Virus record (IMG/VR): IMGVR_UViG_3300031839_001380
Span: 1 to 64,000 of that record
DNA: 64,000 nt
Strand: one strand, 5' to 3'
DNA from: a virus
Position numbers and translations under genes: made by a program. Of the stretch, positions 47,913 through 55,962 are shown piece after piece. The notes under the pieces were generated by a model, which saw only the letters and a program-made list of their open reading frames with translations, was not told where the DNA came from and ran no database searches. The first letter of the stretch is position 1, and each line of letters starts with the position of its first letter.

Positions 47913-48150
47913 CTGGAGATATACTCCAGAAAAAATGCAAGTTAGAAACTCTGCTCTATCAATCCTTTTGAAGAATTTTGGTAGTGAGTTGAATCCAGAT
48001 GGATCTCCTAAATATTCAAACCAGAGCATATATGAATGTGCTCATGATTGGGTATCCCAAGGAAATATGATAACTCACGGACTACTAAAATACTACGAGG
48101 TCTACTATGCGGATGAAGGATACAATTCGGTTAACCAAGGAAGCACTTAA
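47893..48150 (+). CDS. small protein, unknown function
   Basis: An 85-residue protein starting MTDMQTDWRYTPEKMQVRNS, soluble and alpha/beta in look. The ATG at 47893 is preferred over an in-frame TTG 15 nt upstream. It overlaps both neighbours. No family recognised. Confidence 0.6.
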   Translation: MTDMQTDWRYTPEKMQVRNSALSILLKNFGSELNPDGSPKYSNQSIYECAHDWVSQGNMITHGLLKYYEVYYADEGYNSVNQGST

Positions 48151-48328
48151 ACAACCTTGGTTATATACAGATGAAGAACTTTTGTATATGAAGAAAGCAA
48201 GGAAAGTTGCTAAAAAGGGATTAAAATTAAAACAACTGAAAGGAAATCATGGAAAAAGTGAGACTAGTTCAATCGACTCCGAATCCAGAGGAGACGATGG
48301 CGTACATAGCAAGGGTTTCAAATCCTAA
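48107..48328 (+). CDS. small basic protein overlapping thyX
   Basis: A 73-residue protein; MRMKDTIRLTKEALKQPWLY then a Lys-rich helix (MKKARKVAKKGLKLKQLKGN) looks like a nucleic-acid-binding element. The last 26 residues (SETSSIDSESRGDDGVHSKG) lie inside the thyX reading frame (80-nt overlap) and are Ser/Gly-rich, so the functional part is probably the first 47 residues. An ATG at 48113 is another possible start. Confidence 0.5.
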   Translation: MRMKDTIRLTKEALKQPWLYTDEELLYMKKARKVAKKGLKLKQLKGNHGKSETSSIDSESRGDDGVHSKGFKS

Positions 48329-48887
48329 TAATCAGGATAATCCTAGCTTTGAAGGTCTCTTAAAGTATTGTATTAATCATGGACATTGGTCTGTGTTTGA
48401 GCAAGCATACATGACTTTAGAAATTGAAACTTCTAGGGCAATCGCAGCTCAAGTGCTTCGTCACCGTTCTTTTACATTCCAGGAATTTTCACAAAGATAT
48501 GCTGACAGTTCTATGTTAGCTAGTAGTATTCCTATTCCTGAATTGCGTGGCCAAGATTACAAGAATCGCCAAAATAGTCTTGACAATGTTGATGCATTTA
48601 AAAGACAAACTTTTGAGATTGCTATACAGAAATACTTTACTGAAGGTATGGATCTATATCAGACCATGCTAGACGCTGGAATCGCCAAGGAGTGCGCTAG
48701 AATGGTGCTTCCCTTAGCAACCCCCACAAGAATCTATATGACAGGCTCATGTCGCTCGTGGGTGCATTATATAGATCTTAGAAGTGCTCATGGTACTCAG
48801 AAAGAACATATGGATATCGCAGTTCAGGCTAAGAGTATTTTCTGCGAACAATATCCTACTGTCGGCAAGGCACTCAATTGGTTTTGA
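48249..48887 (+). CDS. thyX: flavin-dependent thymidylate synthase
   Basis: A 212-residue ThyX that makes dTMP from dUMP using FAD and methylenetetrahydrofolate. The signature RHRSFTFQEFSQRY stands near residues 78-91 (RHRxxSxxxxSxR type), ECARMVLP and SWVHYIDLR are the dUMP-binding C-terminal motifs. Full length for the family. The start overlaps a small basic gene by 80 nt. Supports phage DNA synthesis. Confidence 0.96.
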   Translation: MEKVRLVQSTPNPEETMAYIARVSNPNNQDNPSFEGLLKYCINHGHWSVFEQAYMTLEIETSRAIAAQVLRHRSFTFQEFSQRYADSSMLASSIPIPELRGQDYKNRQNSLDNVDAFKRQTFEIAIQKYFTEGMDLYQTMLDAGIAKECARMVLPLATPTRIYMTGSCRSWVHYIDLRSAHGTQKEHMDIAVQAKSIFCEQYPTVGKALNWF

Positions 48888-48893
48888 TAAATA
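48887..48893 (+). promoter_or_regulatory. late promoter core
   Basis: ATAAATA in GATAAATAAC, beginning at the last base of the thyX stop codon and 20 nt before the next ATG. Confidence 0.5.
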
Positions 48894-48913
48894 ACTTCGC
48901 ATAATATTTTGAT

Positions 48914-49168
48914 ATGGCAACTTATCCTGTAGTACACAAAGAAACCGGTGAACAAAAAGAAGTAGTGATGAGTGTTCATGCTTGGGACTCCTGGCGTGAA
49001 GATAATCCTGACTGGACTCGTGATTATTCTGATCCATCAACCATGCCCGGTGTTGGTGAAGTTGGAGAATGGAAAGATAAACTTCTTAAATCTAAACCCG
49101 GTTGGAATGAAGTATTAGCTAATGCACAAAAAACTGGTAAAAACTGCCAAAAACTCACTTTAGACTAA
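48914..49168 (+). CDS. conserved small phage protein, unknown function
   Basis: An 84-residue protein beginning MATYPVVHKETGEQKEVVMS, with WDSWREDNPDWTRDYSDPS and GEVGEWKDKLLKSKPGWNEVL. The start resembles FmdB-like zinc ribbons in layout but lacks cysteine pairs (only one Cys near the end). It sits just before phoH in an arrangement common in marine T4-like phages. Function unknown. Confidence 0.65.
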   Translation: MATYPVVHKETGEQKEVVMSVHAWDSWREDNPDWTRDYSDPSTMPGVGEVGEWKDKLLKSKPGWNEVLANAQKTGKNCQKLTLD

Positions 49169-49171
49169 ATT

Positions 49172-49924
49172 ATGCCTAGGAAGAGAAAGTCCGATCCAAG
49201 TGCCGGTGCTGGAATGACCAGTAAGCAGATGAGAAGGAAGAAACCTATTAATACGGACTTCCTGGTTGATATTCAACCCTTAACAGATAATCAAGAAACC
49301 CTATTCAAGGACTATTCTCAGGGGAAAAATATTTTTGCTTATGGAGCAGCTGGTACGGGCAAAACCTTTATCGTACTGTATAATGCTATTAAAGATGTTC
49401 TTGACGAATACTCTCCTTATCAAAAAATCTATATTGTCCGTTCTTTAGTATCCACTAGAGAAATTGGTTTCCTTCCCGGAGATCATGAGGATAAGTCAGC
49501 TCTTTACCAAATTCCTTATAAGAATATGGTAAAATATATGTTTGAGATGCCTACTGATTCTGACTTTGAGATGTTGTATGGCAATCTAAAGCAGCAAGAG
49601 ACTATTTCTTTCTGGTCAACATCATTCATTCGTGGAACTACTCTTGATGATGCAATTGTCATTGTAGACGAATGCCAAAACTTGAATTTTCATGAACTTG
49701 ATAGTATAATCACTAGAGTTGGGGAGAATTCTAAAATTCATTTCTGTGGTGATGCTACCCAGACTGATTTGACTAAGACTTACGAAAAAAATGGCATCCT
49801 AGACTTTATGAAGATTCTAGAGCAAATGCCATCATTCGCATCAATTGAATTTGGTGTTGATGATATTGTTCGTTCTGGTCTCTGTAAAGAATATCTTGCT
49901 ACTAAATTGGCACTCGGTATGTAA
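49172..49924 (+). CDS. phoH: PhoH-like P-loop ATPase
   Basis: A 250-residue PhoH-family ATPase. Walker A is GAAGTGKT at residues 58-65 and Walker B is IVIVDECQN near residues 167-175; IHFCGDATQTDL is a downstream conserved sensor motif. The N-terminus is basic (MPRKRKSDPS). phoH is a common marine-phage marker; its role is unclear (RNA metabolism or phosphate-stress response). Stop and next start overlap by one base. Confidence 0.95.
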   Translation: MPRKRKSDPSAGAGMTSKQMRRKKPINTDFLVDIQPLTDNQETLFKDYSQGKNIFAYGAAGTGKTFIVLYNAIKDVLDEYSPYQKIYIVRSLVSTREIGFLPGDHEDKSALYQIPYKNMVKYMFEMPTDSDFEMLYGNLKQQETISFWSTSFIRGTTLDDAIVIVDECQNLNFHELDSIITRVGENSKIHFCGDATQTDLTKTYEKNGILDFMKILEQMPSFASIEFGVDDIVRSGLCKEYLATKLALGM

Positions 49925-50583
49925 TGTTTAATCATCTTGAAATTGAACTTCCTCGGTTAGAGAGGAACACCATTGATGGTGTACGATATTATGAAACACC
50001 TGACACAAAGATGGTATCCATTACCTCTATTATCAGTTTTTATAATAGAGAAATTTTCATCAAATGGCGGAAAAGAGTTGGAGAAGAAGCAGCAAATCTA
50101 AAGACTAAACTCTCTACGAGTCGTGGTACAGATATGCACACTCTTACAGAGCATTATCTAAAGAATGATGATCTCCCCAAGGTAAAGCCTCTTCCTGAAT
50201 TTTTGTTTAAAATTGCCAAACCCGATCTAAATCGGATTAGTAACATTCACACTCTAGAAGGATCTTTGTATAGTGAGCAATTAGGAGTTGCTGGAACTGT
50301 AGATTGTATCGCTGAGTATGATGGTGAATTAGCAGTTATTGACTTTAAAACATCGGCAAAACCTAAACCATATAAGTGGATTGAAGGTTATCTTGTTCAA
50401 TGTGCTGCTTATGCTTGTATGTACTATGAACTGACTGGCACACCTGTCAAAAAATTTGTCATTATCATGGCATGTGAAGATGGGTCTTGCAAAGTGTATC
50501 AAGAATATGATAAACTTAAGTACATGAAGTTACTTACCAAATACATCAGAAACTTCGCGGAGTATCACTTAAATGGAAAATGA
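49924..50583 (+). CDS. PD-(D/E)XK exonuclease
   Basis: A 219-residue nuclease of the RecB/Cas4-like (MGME1-type) branch. GVAGTVDCIAEYDGELAVIDFKTS contains the catalytic Asp, Asp and Lys (D...DFK), preceded by RGTDMHTLTEHYL, the His-bearing N-terminal helix, and followed by YLVQCAAYACMYYELTG, the Q/Y motif. It probably degrades or processes DNA ends during recombination and host-DNA breakdown. It overlaps phoH by one base and gp33 by 11 nt. Confidence 0.87.
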   Translation: MFNHLEIELPRLERNTIDGVRYYETPDTKMVSITSIISFYNREIFIKWRKRVGEEAANLKTKLSTSRGTDMHTLTEHYLKNDDLPKVKPLPEFLFKIAKPDLNRISNIHTLEGSLYSEQLGVAGTVDCIAEYDGELAVIDFKTSAKPKPYKWIEGYLVQCAAYACMYYELTGTPVKKFVIIMACEDGSCKVYQEYDKLKYMKLLTKYIRNFAEYHLNGK

Positions 50584-50827
50584 ATTAACAAAGGCATTGG
50601 GCAAAAAGTTCATGAATGCTGCAAAGTTCTCTTTAGAAATAGAGACTCTTGTACTAAAAGAAAAAATGAATTACATTGAAGCCATTGTGCTTTTCTGTGA
50701 GGAGAATGGTATTGAAATAGACTCAATTAGTAAGTTAATTTCAAAGCCATTGAAAGAGAAATTGAAGCGTGATGCTCAAGATCTTAATTTTATGAAGAAG
50801 ACCACTAGAGCAAAGTTGCCTCTCTAA
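50573..50827 (+). CDS. 33: late-transcription coactivator gp33
   Basis: An 84-residue basic/acidic helical protein: KKFMNAAKFSLEIETLVLKEKMNYIEAIVLFCEENGIEI then a C-terminal AKLPL tail. The layout and position match T4-like gp33, which bridges the sliding clamp gp45 and RNA polymerase at late promoters. This agrees with the ATAAATA late promoters seen in the window. Confidence 0.82.
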   Translation: MENELTKALGKKFMNAAKFSLEIETLVLKEKMNYIEAIVLFCEENGIEIDSISKLISKPLKEKLKRDAQDLNFMKKTTRAKLPL

Positions 50828-50850
50828 ATAAGCCAAGGTAAATTAGAAAG

Positions 50851-51180
50851 ATGTCAGATTTTTTCGACTCAGAACTTGTTCAAGAGGAGTTACAGGAAAT
50901 TAATGAACTTCAGGAAGAAATCTACACTGAAGTATTTTCTTTTGGCGAATTAGATCGTGAAGAGAAAATTGAGCATATCGATAAACTCGATCTACTATTA
51001 GAAAAACAGAGAATTCTGTATACGAGAATGTCACTGTCTGATGATCCTCGCGCACAAGAAATGCGTGAGAGTGTCCGCAAATCAGCTATCATGATGGGGT
51101 TCCCCAAAGATGTTGATTGTGCAGTCCTTTTCGGCAACATGCAGAAAACCTTAACAAAAGTCAGAGAGCAGATCTCTTGA
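50851..51180 (+). CDS. DUF1825 family protein
   Basis: A 109-residue helical protein. FFDSELVQEELQEINELQEEIY, FGELDREEKIEHIDKLDLLLEKQRILYTRMSLSDDP and MQKTLTKVREQ match DUF1825, a family of cyanobacteria and their phages. It is likely of host origin; function unknown. The stop codon TGA is part of the -35 box of the gp32 promoter. Confidence 0.8.
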   Translation: MSDFFDSELVQEELQEINELQEEIYTEVFSFGELDREEKIEHIDKLDLLLEKQRILYTRMSLSDDPRAQEMRESVRKSAIMMGFPKDVDCAVLFGNMQKTLTKVREQIS

Positions 51181-51206
51181 CAATGGGAGCACTGTCGCCC
51201 TATAAT
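51177..51206 (+). promoter_or_regulatory. consensus sigma70 promoter for gp32
   Basis: TTGACA (51177-51182), 18-nt spacer, TATAAT (51201-51206). The upstream stop codon lies within the -35. The -10 and following bases (TATAATAGACC) match the promoter at 47211. Confidence 0.9.
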
Positions 51207-51246
51207 AGACCAGTAACAAGCCAAATCCAATTACAGGCCAAATCTA

Positions 51247-52128
51247 ATGTCATTCGCATCACTTAAAAAACAGTCCTCCCTTGGTTCACTAACCGCTAAA
51301 CTGGTTAAGGAAGTAGAGAAAACCAATAAGGGTGGCAACTCAGCTGACGAGCGTCTCTGGAAACCAGAGGTCGATAAAGCTGGCAATGGATATGCTGTTA
51401 TCCGTTTTCTTCCTGCCCCTGATGGTGAAGATCTCCCATGGGCAAAGATGTACTCCCATGCCTTCCAAGGTCCTGGTGGTTGGTATATTGAAAACTCTTT
51501 GACCACTAGTGGTGCCAAAGATCCTGTTTCCGAACTCAATTCTAGTCTCTGGAACAGTGGCATTGATTCTGACAAAGAGACTGCTCGTAAGCAGAAGCGT
51601 AAGCTTTCTTACTACTCCAACATCTATGTTGTAAAAGATCCTGCAAACCCTGATAACGAGGGTAGGGTCTTCCTTTATAAGTTTGGTAAGAAGATCTTTG
51701 ATAAGGTTATGTCTGCCATGCAACCTGAGTTTGAAGACGAAGAACCAATCAACCCATTCGACTTCTGGCAGGGTGCCGACTTTAAGATCAAAATCAAAAA
51801 AGTTGCAGGTTACTGGAATTATGATTCTAGTGAGTTTGCTCGTCAAGCACCTCTCCTGGATGATGATGATGCTATGGAAGCAATTTGGAAGAAAGAGTAT
51901 TCTCTTGCAGAGTTAGTTGATCCTTCTCAGTTCAAATCCTATGATGAACTGAAGACTCGTTTGAACTATGTTCTTGGATCTTCTACTCCTAAAGCTCCTG
52001 ACCCTGAGGTTATGGATGAAGAAGCACAACCTGTAGTAAATGACCCAATCGCCGGTAAGGTTGATATGGGTGGATCTACAGAAGATGATGACGCTCTGTC
52101 CTATTTCCAGCGTCTTGCAGAGGAATGA
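51247..52128 (+). CDS. 32: single-stranded DNA-binding protein gp32
   Basis: A 293-residue T4 gp32-type SSB that coats ssDNA in replication and recombination. N-terminal MSFASLKKQSSLGSLTAKLV corresponds to the cooperativity (LAST-like) region; the OB-fold core includes NGYAVIRFLPAPDGEDLPWAKMYSHAF and FLYKFGKKIFDKVMS; the C-terminus is acidic with STEDDDALSYFQRLAEE. It has its own consensus promoter and is followed by a late promoter and hairpin. Confidence 0.95.
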   Translation: MSFASLKKQSSLGSLTAKLVKEVEKTNKGGNSADERLWKPEVDKAGNGYAVIRFLPAPDGEDLPWAKMYSHAFQGPGGWYIENSLTTSGAKDPVSELNSSLWNSGIDSDKETARKQKRKLSYYSNIYVVKDPANPDNEGRVFLYKFGKKIFDKVMSAMQPEFEDEEPINPFDFWQGADFKIKIKKVAGYWNYDSSEFARQAPLLDDDDAMEAIWKKEYSLAELVDPSQFKSYDELKTRLNYVLGSSTPKAPDPEVMDEEAQPVVNDPIAGKVDMGGSTEDDDALSYFQRLAEE

Positions 52129-52136
52129 TATAAATA
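52129..52136 (+). promoter_or_regulatory. T4-type late promoter
   Basis: TATAAATA begins at the base after the gp32 stop and lies 44 nt before the gene at 52180. Confidence 0.65.
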
Positions 52137-52137
52137 T

Positions 52138-52170
52138 AGGGAGGGAGACCTCCCTTTCGTAGTTTTTTTC
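52138..52170 (+). terminator. hairpin after gp32, weak terminator
   Basis: AGGGAGG (52138-52144), GAGA loop, CCTCCCT (52149-52155). A seven-T run comes only at 52163-52169 after TTCGTAG, so it is either a weak terminator for gp32 or a 5' leader hairpin of the late transcript starting here. Confidence 0.5.
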
Positions 52171-52179
52171 TAGCTAAAA

Positions 52180-52338
52180 ATGTCTTTCTCCGGTAATAGA
52201 TATATTGTCACATACGATGATGGTGACAATACCAATACTCAAAGACTTGAAGTAATTGCTGAATCTGCTAGTATGGCAGAAACAAGAGTAACGCAACTCT
52301 TCCCGTCTGCTCAGAATATTGTAGTTGTTTCTGCCTGA
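52180..52338 (+). CDS. small protein, unknown function
   Basis: A 52-residue beta-alpha-beta-like protein beginning MSFSGNRYIVTYDDGDNTNT. The first five residues echo the gp32 start (MSFAS) by chance. It lies behind a late promoter and is separated from the next gene by 2 nt. Function unknown. Confidence 0.6.
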   Translation: MSFSGNRYIVTYDDGDNTNTQRLEVIAESASMAETRVTQLFPSAQNIVVVSA

Positions 52339-52340
52339 TA

Positions 52341-52745
52341 ATGTCACGCACTCAAGTAATTGTTTATAATGGCCCTGACGGGTTTTGTAATGTCGTCATT
52401 CCGTCAGATCAGTGCATTCTCTCTGATATAGATATCATCTCTAAGGATGTACCTACATCAGAGTACTCGATGATCTCTCATACCGAATTGCCCTCTACAG
52501 TATTCAGAAACGCATGGAAATACAACCACTCAAATTCAGCTGTGGATGTGGATCTTGTAAGTGCAAAAAATCTGTGCCAGAAAGAGCTGGAAAGTCGGTA
52601 TCTGCAGATCAGAACCGAGAATCAAGAGATTACAGCACTAGCAGAAATGAAGGGAGAATCTCCAGTACTGAAAGATAATCCTGTTGTACCCTATTCTGAT
52701 ATTAATTCTGCAACTACGGCATCACAACTAGAAGCACTTCTTTAG
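52341..52745 (+). CDS. conserved phage protein, unknown function
   Basis: A 134-residue protein beginning MSRTQVIVYNGPDGFCNVVI with a beta-rich first half and a long helix (VDLVSAKNLCQKELESRYLQIRTENQEITALAEM). Its helix plus N-terminal strands suggest a virion-assembly or chaperone role, but no family is recognised. It converges with gp53 and the 3' ends overlap by 4 nt. Confidence 0.6.
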   Translation: MSRTQVIVYNGPDGFCNVVIPSDQCILSDIDIISKDVPTSEYSMISHTELPSTVFRNAWKYNHSNSAVDVDLVSAKNLCQKELESRYLQIRTENQEITALAEMKGESPVLKDNPVVPYSDINSATTASQLEALL

Positions 52746-53383
52746 TCAGAAGCAATTTTAATTCCAGTCTGAGGATCAAACTGAGAAGATTCTTGATATT
52801 CTAGAAAATCTCTAAATTCATTAACGAACGATGTTAAGTATTCACTTCTGAGTACTCTTATCGTTCGTTTTTTATTGTTTTTTCTTACTTCTACTAGCCA
52901 ATTAGAAACTCCAACAGTTGGGTTAATATCTTGACCAGGAGAGTCTGGGTTTGGGATTCTAAATGTGGAATCAACAACCTGACCGCCAGGAATTAAAAGT
53001 CTTCCTTGAGAATCTTTTGTTTCTTTTGTCTCATAGTGACGAGTAGAATTTAGATTTTCCTCATACTTGTCATACATAACATCATATAGTTGTCTAGATG
53101 ATAATGGCCATTCATCTCTGACATTGATGATATTGGCAGTCAATAAAACTACCCAATCATAATTTGGATCGCCATATAATTCATTAGCGACATCATCAGG
53201 TCGTTGATTTTCATCAATATCGTATTTTGTCAGGTTAGTTGCAAACTCAGAAACAGAGTCTCTGATCTTCATTCGCGTAAAAAGATTCTTTACCTCTACA
53301 TATTGCTTCTTTCTACCACCAGATTGATTGGGGTTGAGGTATTGGAAGTTTGGTAAAAGATTGAAGTATGAGTGACTAGCCAT
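52742..53383 (-). CDS. 53: baseplate wedge subunit gp53
   Basis: A 213-residue gp53. YFNLLPNFQYLN at the N-terminus, RPDDVANELYGDPNYDWVVLLTANIINVRDEWPLSSRQL in the middle (the LysM-like gp53 core) and TIRVLRSEYLTSFVNEFRDFLEYQESSQFDPQTG at the end match the family. It joins wedges into the baseplate. On the minus strand; its ATG overlaps the stop of gp48 by one base. Confidence 0.9.
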   Translation of the reverse strand: MASHSYFNLLPNFQYLNPNQSGGRKKQYVEVKNLFTRMKIRDSVSEFATNLTKYDIDENQRPDDVANELYGDPNYDWVVLLTANIINVRDEWPLSSRQLYDVMYDKYEENLNSTRHYETKETKDSQGRLLIPGGQVVDSTFRIPNPDSPGQDINPTVGVSNWLVEVRKNNKKRTIRVLRSEYLTSFVNEFRDFLEYQESSQFDPQTGIKIASD

Positions 53384-54306
53384 TAGAATCCTGCGTCGTT
53401 GTAGTTGTCGTCATAATCTTCGGCATATACTGGTTCAAGCTCAGTAAATGATAAATTCAACCTATAATGAATCGGTGTCCCATCATTATATGTTGCGTGA
53501 ATACCAGAACCCGTGTAATCTACTCCAACACTTGTTAGGGCACATAATTTAAATTTATTCAGATATTTTTGATCTGCAGTTCCTTTCTTATAGCTGAGTC
53601 TAAAAACATCCGGTGCTTGTAAGAATGCGTTTTTACCTTTTATTGACTTTGCTGCAGATGTCCTTTTAAGAGTTTTTATGATTTGTAGGACTGATTTTGA
53701 CTCATTTATATTTCTAGGAGTCAAATCCCAGTTGAATCCAAAAGGTCTAATAGACACACTATTGAACAGTAGTTCTACATTTTGATTTATAATCTGACCC
53801 TCTTGTCTACCAAGAACATCATTTAATCCAATCGAAGTTCCTGCAACTGCATTAACAATCGCTCTCTGAGCTTGTGTTTTAAAATATTTTCTATACAAAT
53901 CAAATCCAGTACCGGTACCGCCACCCAACCCTGAAGCTTCGCTGGCGGCAAAATCAGCAGCTGTTTCACCTAAACTGCTACCCTCAGGAAGTTTACCCGT
54001 AGCTGCATCAACTAACAATCCTGCTGCCTTGAGTCCTGAACCAGCAAGTGCAGATATTCTACTTTCTCCCCAACCAGTTCTGTTTACTGATGCGATAGAA
54101 TTTGGTATTGGTAAGATAATACTTTGTTTTGCTTTCGTACCTGCCGATTTAAAAACATCAGTTCCTGTTCCCGGTTTTCTTCTACCACTACCTGGGTCAA
54201 AAGTAGGTACTTTTGAAGGCACATATTCCATAACCTCCAAAAACATATAGTCTGTTGTGGAGTCTATAATATCGAGAGGATATCTAAGCAGTTGTGGATG
54301 AGCCAT
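53383..54306 (-). CDS. 48: tail-tube cap/baseplate protein gp48
   Basis: A 307-residue protein of the gp48/gp54 tail-tube-related family: LLRYPLDIIDSTTDYMFLEVMEYVP at the N-terminus, an Ala/Gly-rich middle, and NQNVELLFNSVSIRPFGFNWDLTPRNINESKSVLQIIKTLKRTSAA plus HYRLNLSFTELEPVY at the end, the tail-tube-like beta motifs. It sits on the baseplate hub and starts tube assembly. Late promoter on its strand 17 nt upstream. Confidence 0.88.
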   Translation of the reverse strand: MAHPQLLRYPLDIIDSTTDYMFLEVMEYVPSKVPTFDPGSGRRKPGTGTDVFKSAGTKAKQSIILPIPNSIASVNRTGWGESRISALAGSGLKAAGLLVDAATGKLPEGSSLGETAADFAASEASGLGGGTGTGFDLYRKYFKTQAQRAIVNAVAGTSIGLNDVLGRQEGQIINQNVELLFNSVSIRPFGFNWDLTPRNINESKSVLQIIKTLKRTSAAKSIKGKNAFLQAPDVFRLSYKKGTADQKYLNKFKLCALTSVGVDYTGSGIHATYNDGTPIHYRLNLSFTELEPVYAEDYDDNYNDAGF

Positions 54307-54322
54307 CCGTTTTTTTATTAGT

Positions 54323-54329
54323 TATTTAT
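54323..54329 (-). promoter_or_regulatory. late promoter core for gp48-gp53
   Basis: On the minus strand the bases read ATAAATA, overlapping the stop codon of the preceding minus-strand gene and lying 17 nt before the gp48 start. Confidence 0.55.
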
Positions 54330-54673
54330 GTGGACATTTTGAATTTTGCATATGATAAAGATCTGGCATCTTCAAGTTCATTAGCCTCAATAACATATAA
54401 CTGACTTTGGCATTCTTCCCAAGTATAGTTTCTTGTTAGATTCCAATGAAAGTTAAATCCAGTGAATCCCCATTTATCTACACTAGTGCAGGCAATTAGT
54501 GGAAACTCATCATATTTTATGTTTGGTGTCTTTGCTTTGTATATAAAAGTATAGAATTTTCCTCCTTCTGGAATAATTTCTAGATTGTCTAAAACTTCCA
54601 TAATCTTAGTGAAAATATCTTCTGGTTGTTCTAAACCGATAAGTTCATCTACTATGGGTTGTAACCTACTCAT
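54326..54673 (-). CDS. conserved morphogenesis-region protein, unknown
   Basis: A 115-residue protein with an acidic N-terminal helix and a beta-rich core (GGKFYTFIYKAKTPNIKYDEFPLIACTSVDKWGFTGFNFHWNLTRNYTWEE). It lies between gp4 and gp48 with 4-nt overlap to gp4, so it is very likely an assembly or structural protein. No T4 counterpart can be named from sequence alone. Confidence 0.65.
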   Translation of the reverse strand: MSRLQPIVDELIGLEQPEDIFTKIMEVLDNLEIIPEGGKFYTFIYKAKTPNIKYDEFPLIACTSVDKWGFTGFNFHWNLTRNYTWEECQSQLYVIEANELEDARSLSYAKFKMST

Positions 54674-55104
54674 ACACCTAAATTGTCCTCTGTTAAGATT
54701 TTAAATTGAAATAATCTATCCTTACAATATTCAGTAGCAGCTTTCCACTTCGCTTGATTTTTAGCATACTCAGCAACTTCACGGATGTATGTTTTAGTTC
54801 GTTGCTTTTGTACCTTTGGTTCAATACACTGCTTTTTTGGTTTCACTTCTATAATATATCTTTTAATATCTCCCGTGTTTTCGCGAACTTTGATATAGAA
54901 ATCTGGAAAATATCTATGAATTCTTCCATCTAGAGGAGAACGATATGGGATAACAATCTCCTCACTGCCCCATTCAAGAATGTTTTCATTTCTATCACAG
55001 TAAACCATGAACTTTCGTTCCCATAAACTGCGATAAATAATAGAGCGATGGTCTCCTCGATATTTTTCAATATTGCTAGGTTGAAATCTACCTCTATACG
55101 CCAT
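54670..55104 (-). CDS. 4: head completion protein gp4
   Basis: A 144-residue protein matching T4 gp4 (gp50/65), the head-completion nuclease-like protein. YRSLWERKFMVYCDRNENILEWGSEEIVIPYRSPLDGRIHRYFPDFYIKVRE has the TnsA/Vsr-like endonuclease fold with Asp in PDFYI and Lys in IIEVKPKK, giving a PD-(D/E)XK arrangement. It is needed before tail joining. On the minus strand, divergent from gp54. Confidence 0.88.
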   Translation of the reverse strand: MAYRGRFQPSNIEKYRGDHRSIIYRSLWERKFMVYCDRNENILEWGSEEIVIPYRSPLDGRIHRYFPDFYIKVRENTGDIKRYIIEVKPKKQCIEPKVQKQRTKTYIREVAEYAKNQAKWKAATEYCKDRLFQFKILTEDNLGV

Positions 55105-55133
55105 TATAAAATATTTAACCTAAGGTATTTAGT

Positions 55134-55931
55134 GTGCCACGACGAAATTACCCCAGGAAGAGAACTACAACAGAAATAAAATCGTTGTTTACGAATGTAG
55201 CTACAACGAATCATTTCGAGTTTCAACTTCTGGCTTTCCCAACCGGTTTATTAAATTATGTTCAAGCGAAGGAACCTTTACTTTCTCGGTATTTTCTTAC
55301 CAGGGAGTTAAATTTGTTGTGTAAGGGAGCAGAACTTCCTGGTGCTGCTTTTGCTACCGCACAAATAAAAGGCAATTACATGGGTATTGTCCAAAAGTAT
55401 GCCCACACAAGAGTCTTTACCGATAGTTCATTCACCTTTATTGTTGATAAGAACTATCTTGTGTTAAAGTTCTTCCAACTATGGCAAGAATTTATTGCAA
55501 GTGGTGGAGAAGTAAGTCAAGATAAAAGAGCCTATTACAGTAGAATGTTGTTTCCCGACAACTATAAGTGTAGTCAAATGGGTGTAAGTAAGTTTGACAA
55601 AGACCACTTCCAGAAGATAGACTATACCTTTATCAATGCGTTCCCAGTTAATATCGTCCCATCTGCAGTAGATTATGGAACTAATCGAGTTCTAGAAATT
55701 ACTGTGACTTTCAGTTATGATAGGTATGTTCTTGGAAGTATTGGTAGTTTAGATACCCGTTCAGATCAGAGAGAGGTTTCAACTCAATGGTCTGTGGAGG
55801 ATAAGAAAGAATATAAGGAAACGACGGGGAGAGAATACTCTAGCGATCCTAATGGAGATAGTGGACTAGCTCCAAAAACTGATCAAAATAACCCTCCTAG
55901 GGTTCAACCTATTGAGGTAATACCTTTTTGA
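55134..55931 (+). CDS. 54: baseplate-tail tube initiator gp54
   Basis: A 265-residue protein of the tail-tube-related family: HFEFQLLAFPTGLL, RELNLLCKGAELPGAAFATAQIKGNYMGI, FTFIVDKNYLVLKFFQLWQEFI, and the SYDRYVLGS strand are typical of gp54/gp19-type folds. It starts tail-tube polymerisation on the baseplate. The start is GTG at 55134 (55 nt from any upstream in-frame ATG) with AAGG about 9 nt before it. It is divergently transcribed from gp4 with only 29 nt between. Confidence 0.78.
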   Translation: MPRRNYPRKRTTTEIKSLFTNVATTNHFEFQLLAFPTGLLNYVQAKEPLLSRYFLTRELNLLCKGAELPGAAFATAQIKGNYMGIVQKYAHTRVFTDSSFTFIVDKNYLVLKFFQLWQEFIASGGEVSQDKRAYYSRMLFPDNYKCSQMGVSKFDKDHFQKIDYTFINAFPVNIVPSAVDYGTNRVLEITVTFSYDRYVLGSIGSLDTRSDQREVSTQWSVEDKKEYKETTGREYSSDPNGDSGLAPKTDQNNPPRVQPIEVIPF

Positions 55932-55936
55932 CCCTA

Positions 55937-55943
55937 ATAAATA
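55937..55943 (+). promoter_or_regulatory. late promoter core
   Basis: ATAAATA in TAATAAATAA, 20 nt before the gp26 ATG. Confidence 0.55.
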
Positions 55944-55962
55944 AAATTACTGAACAATTATT

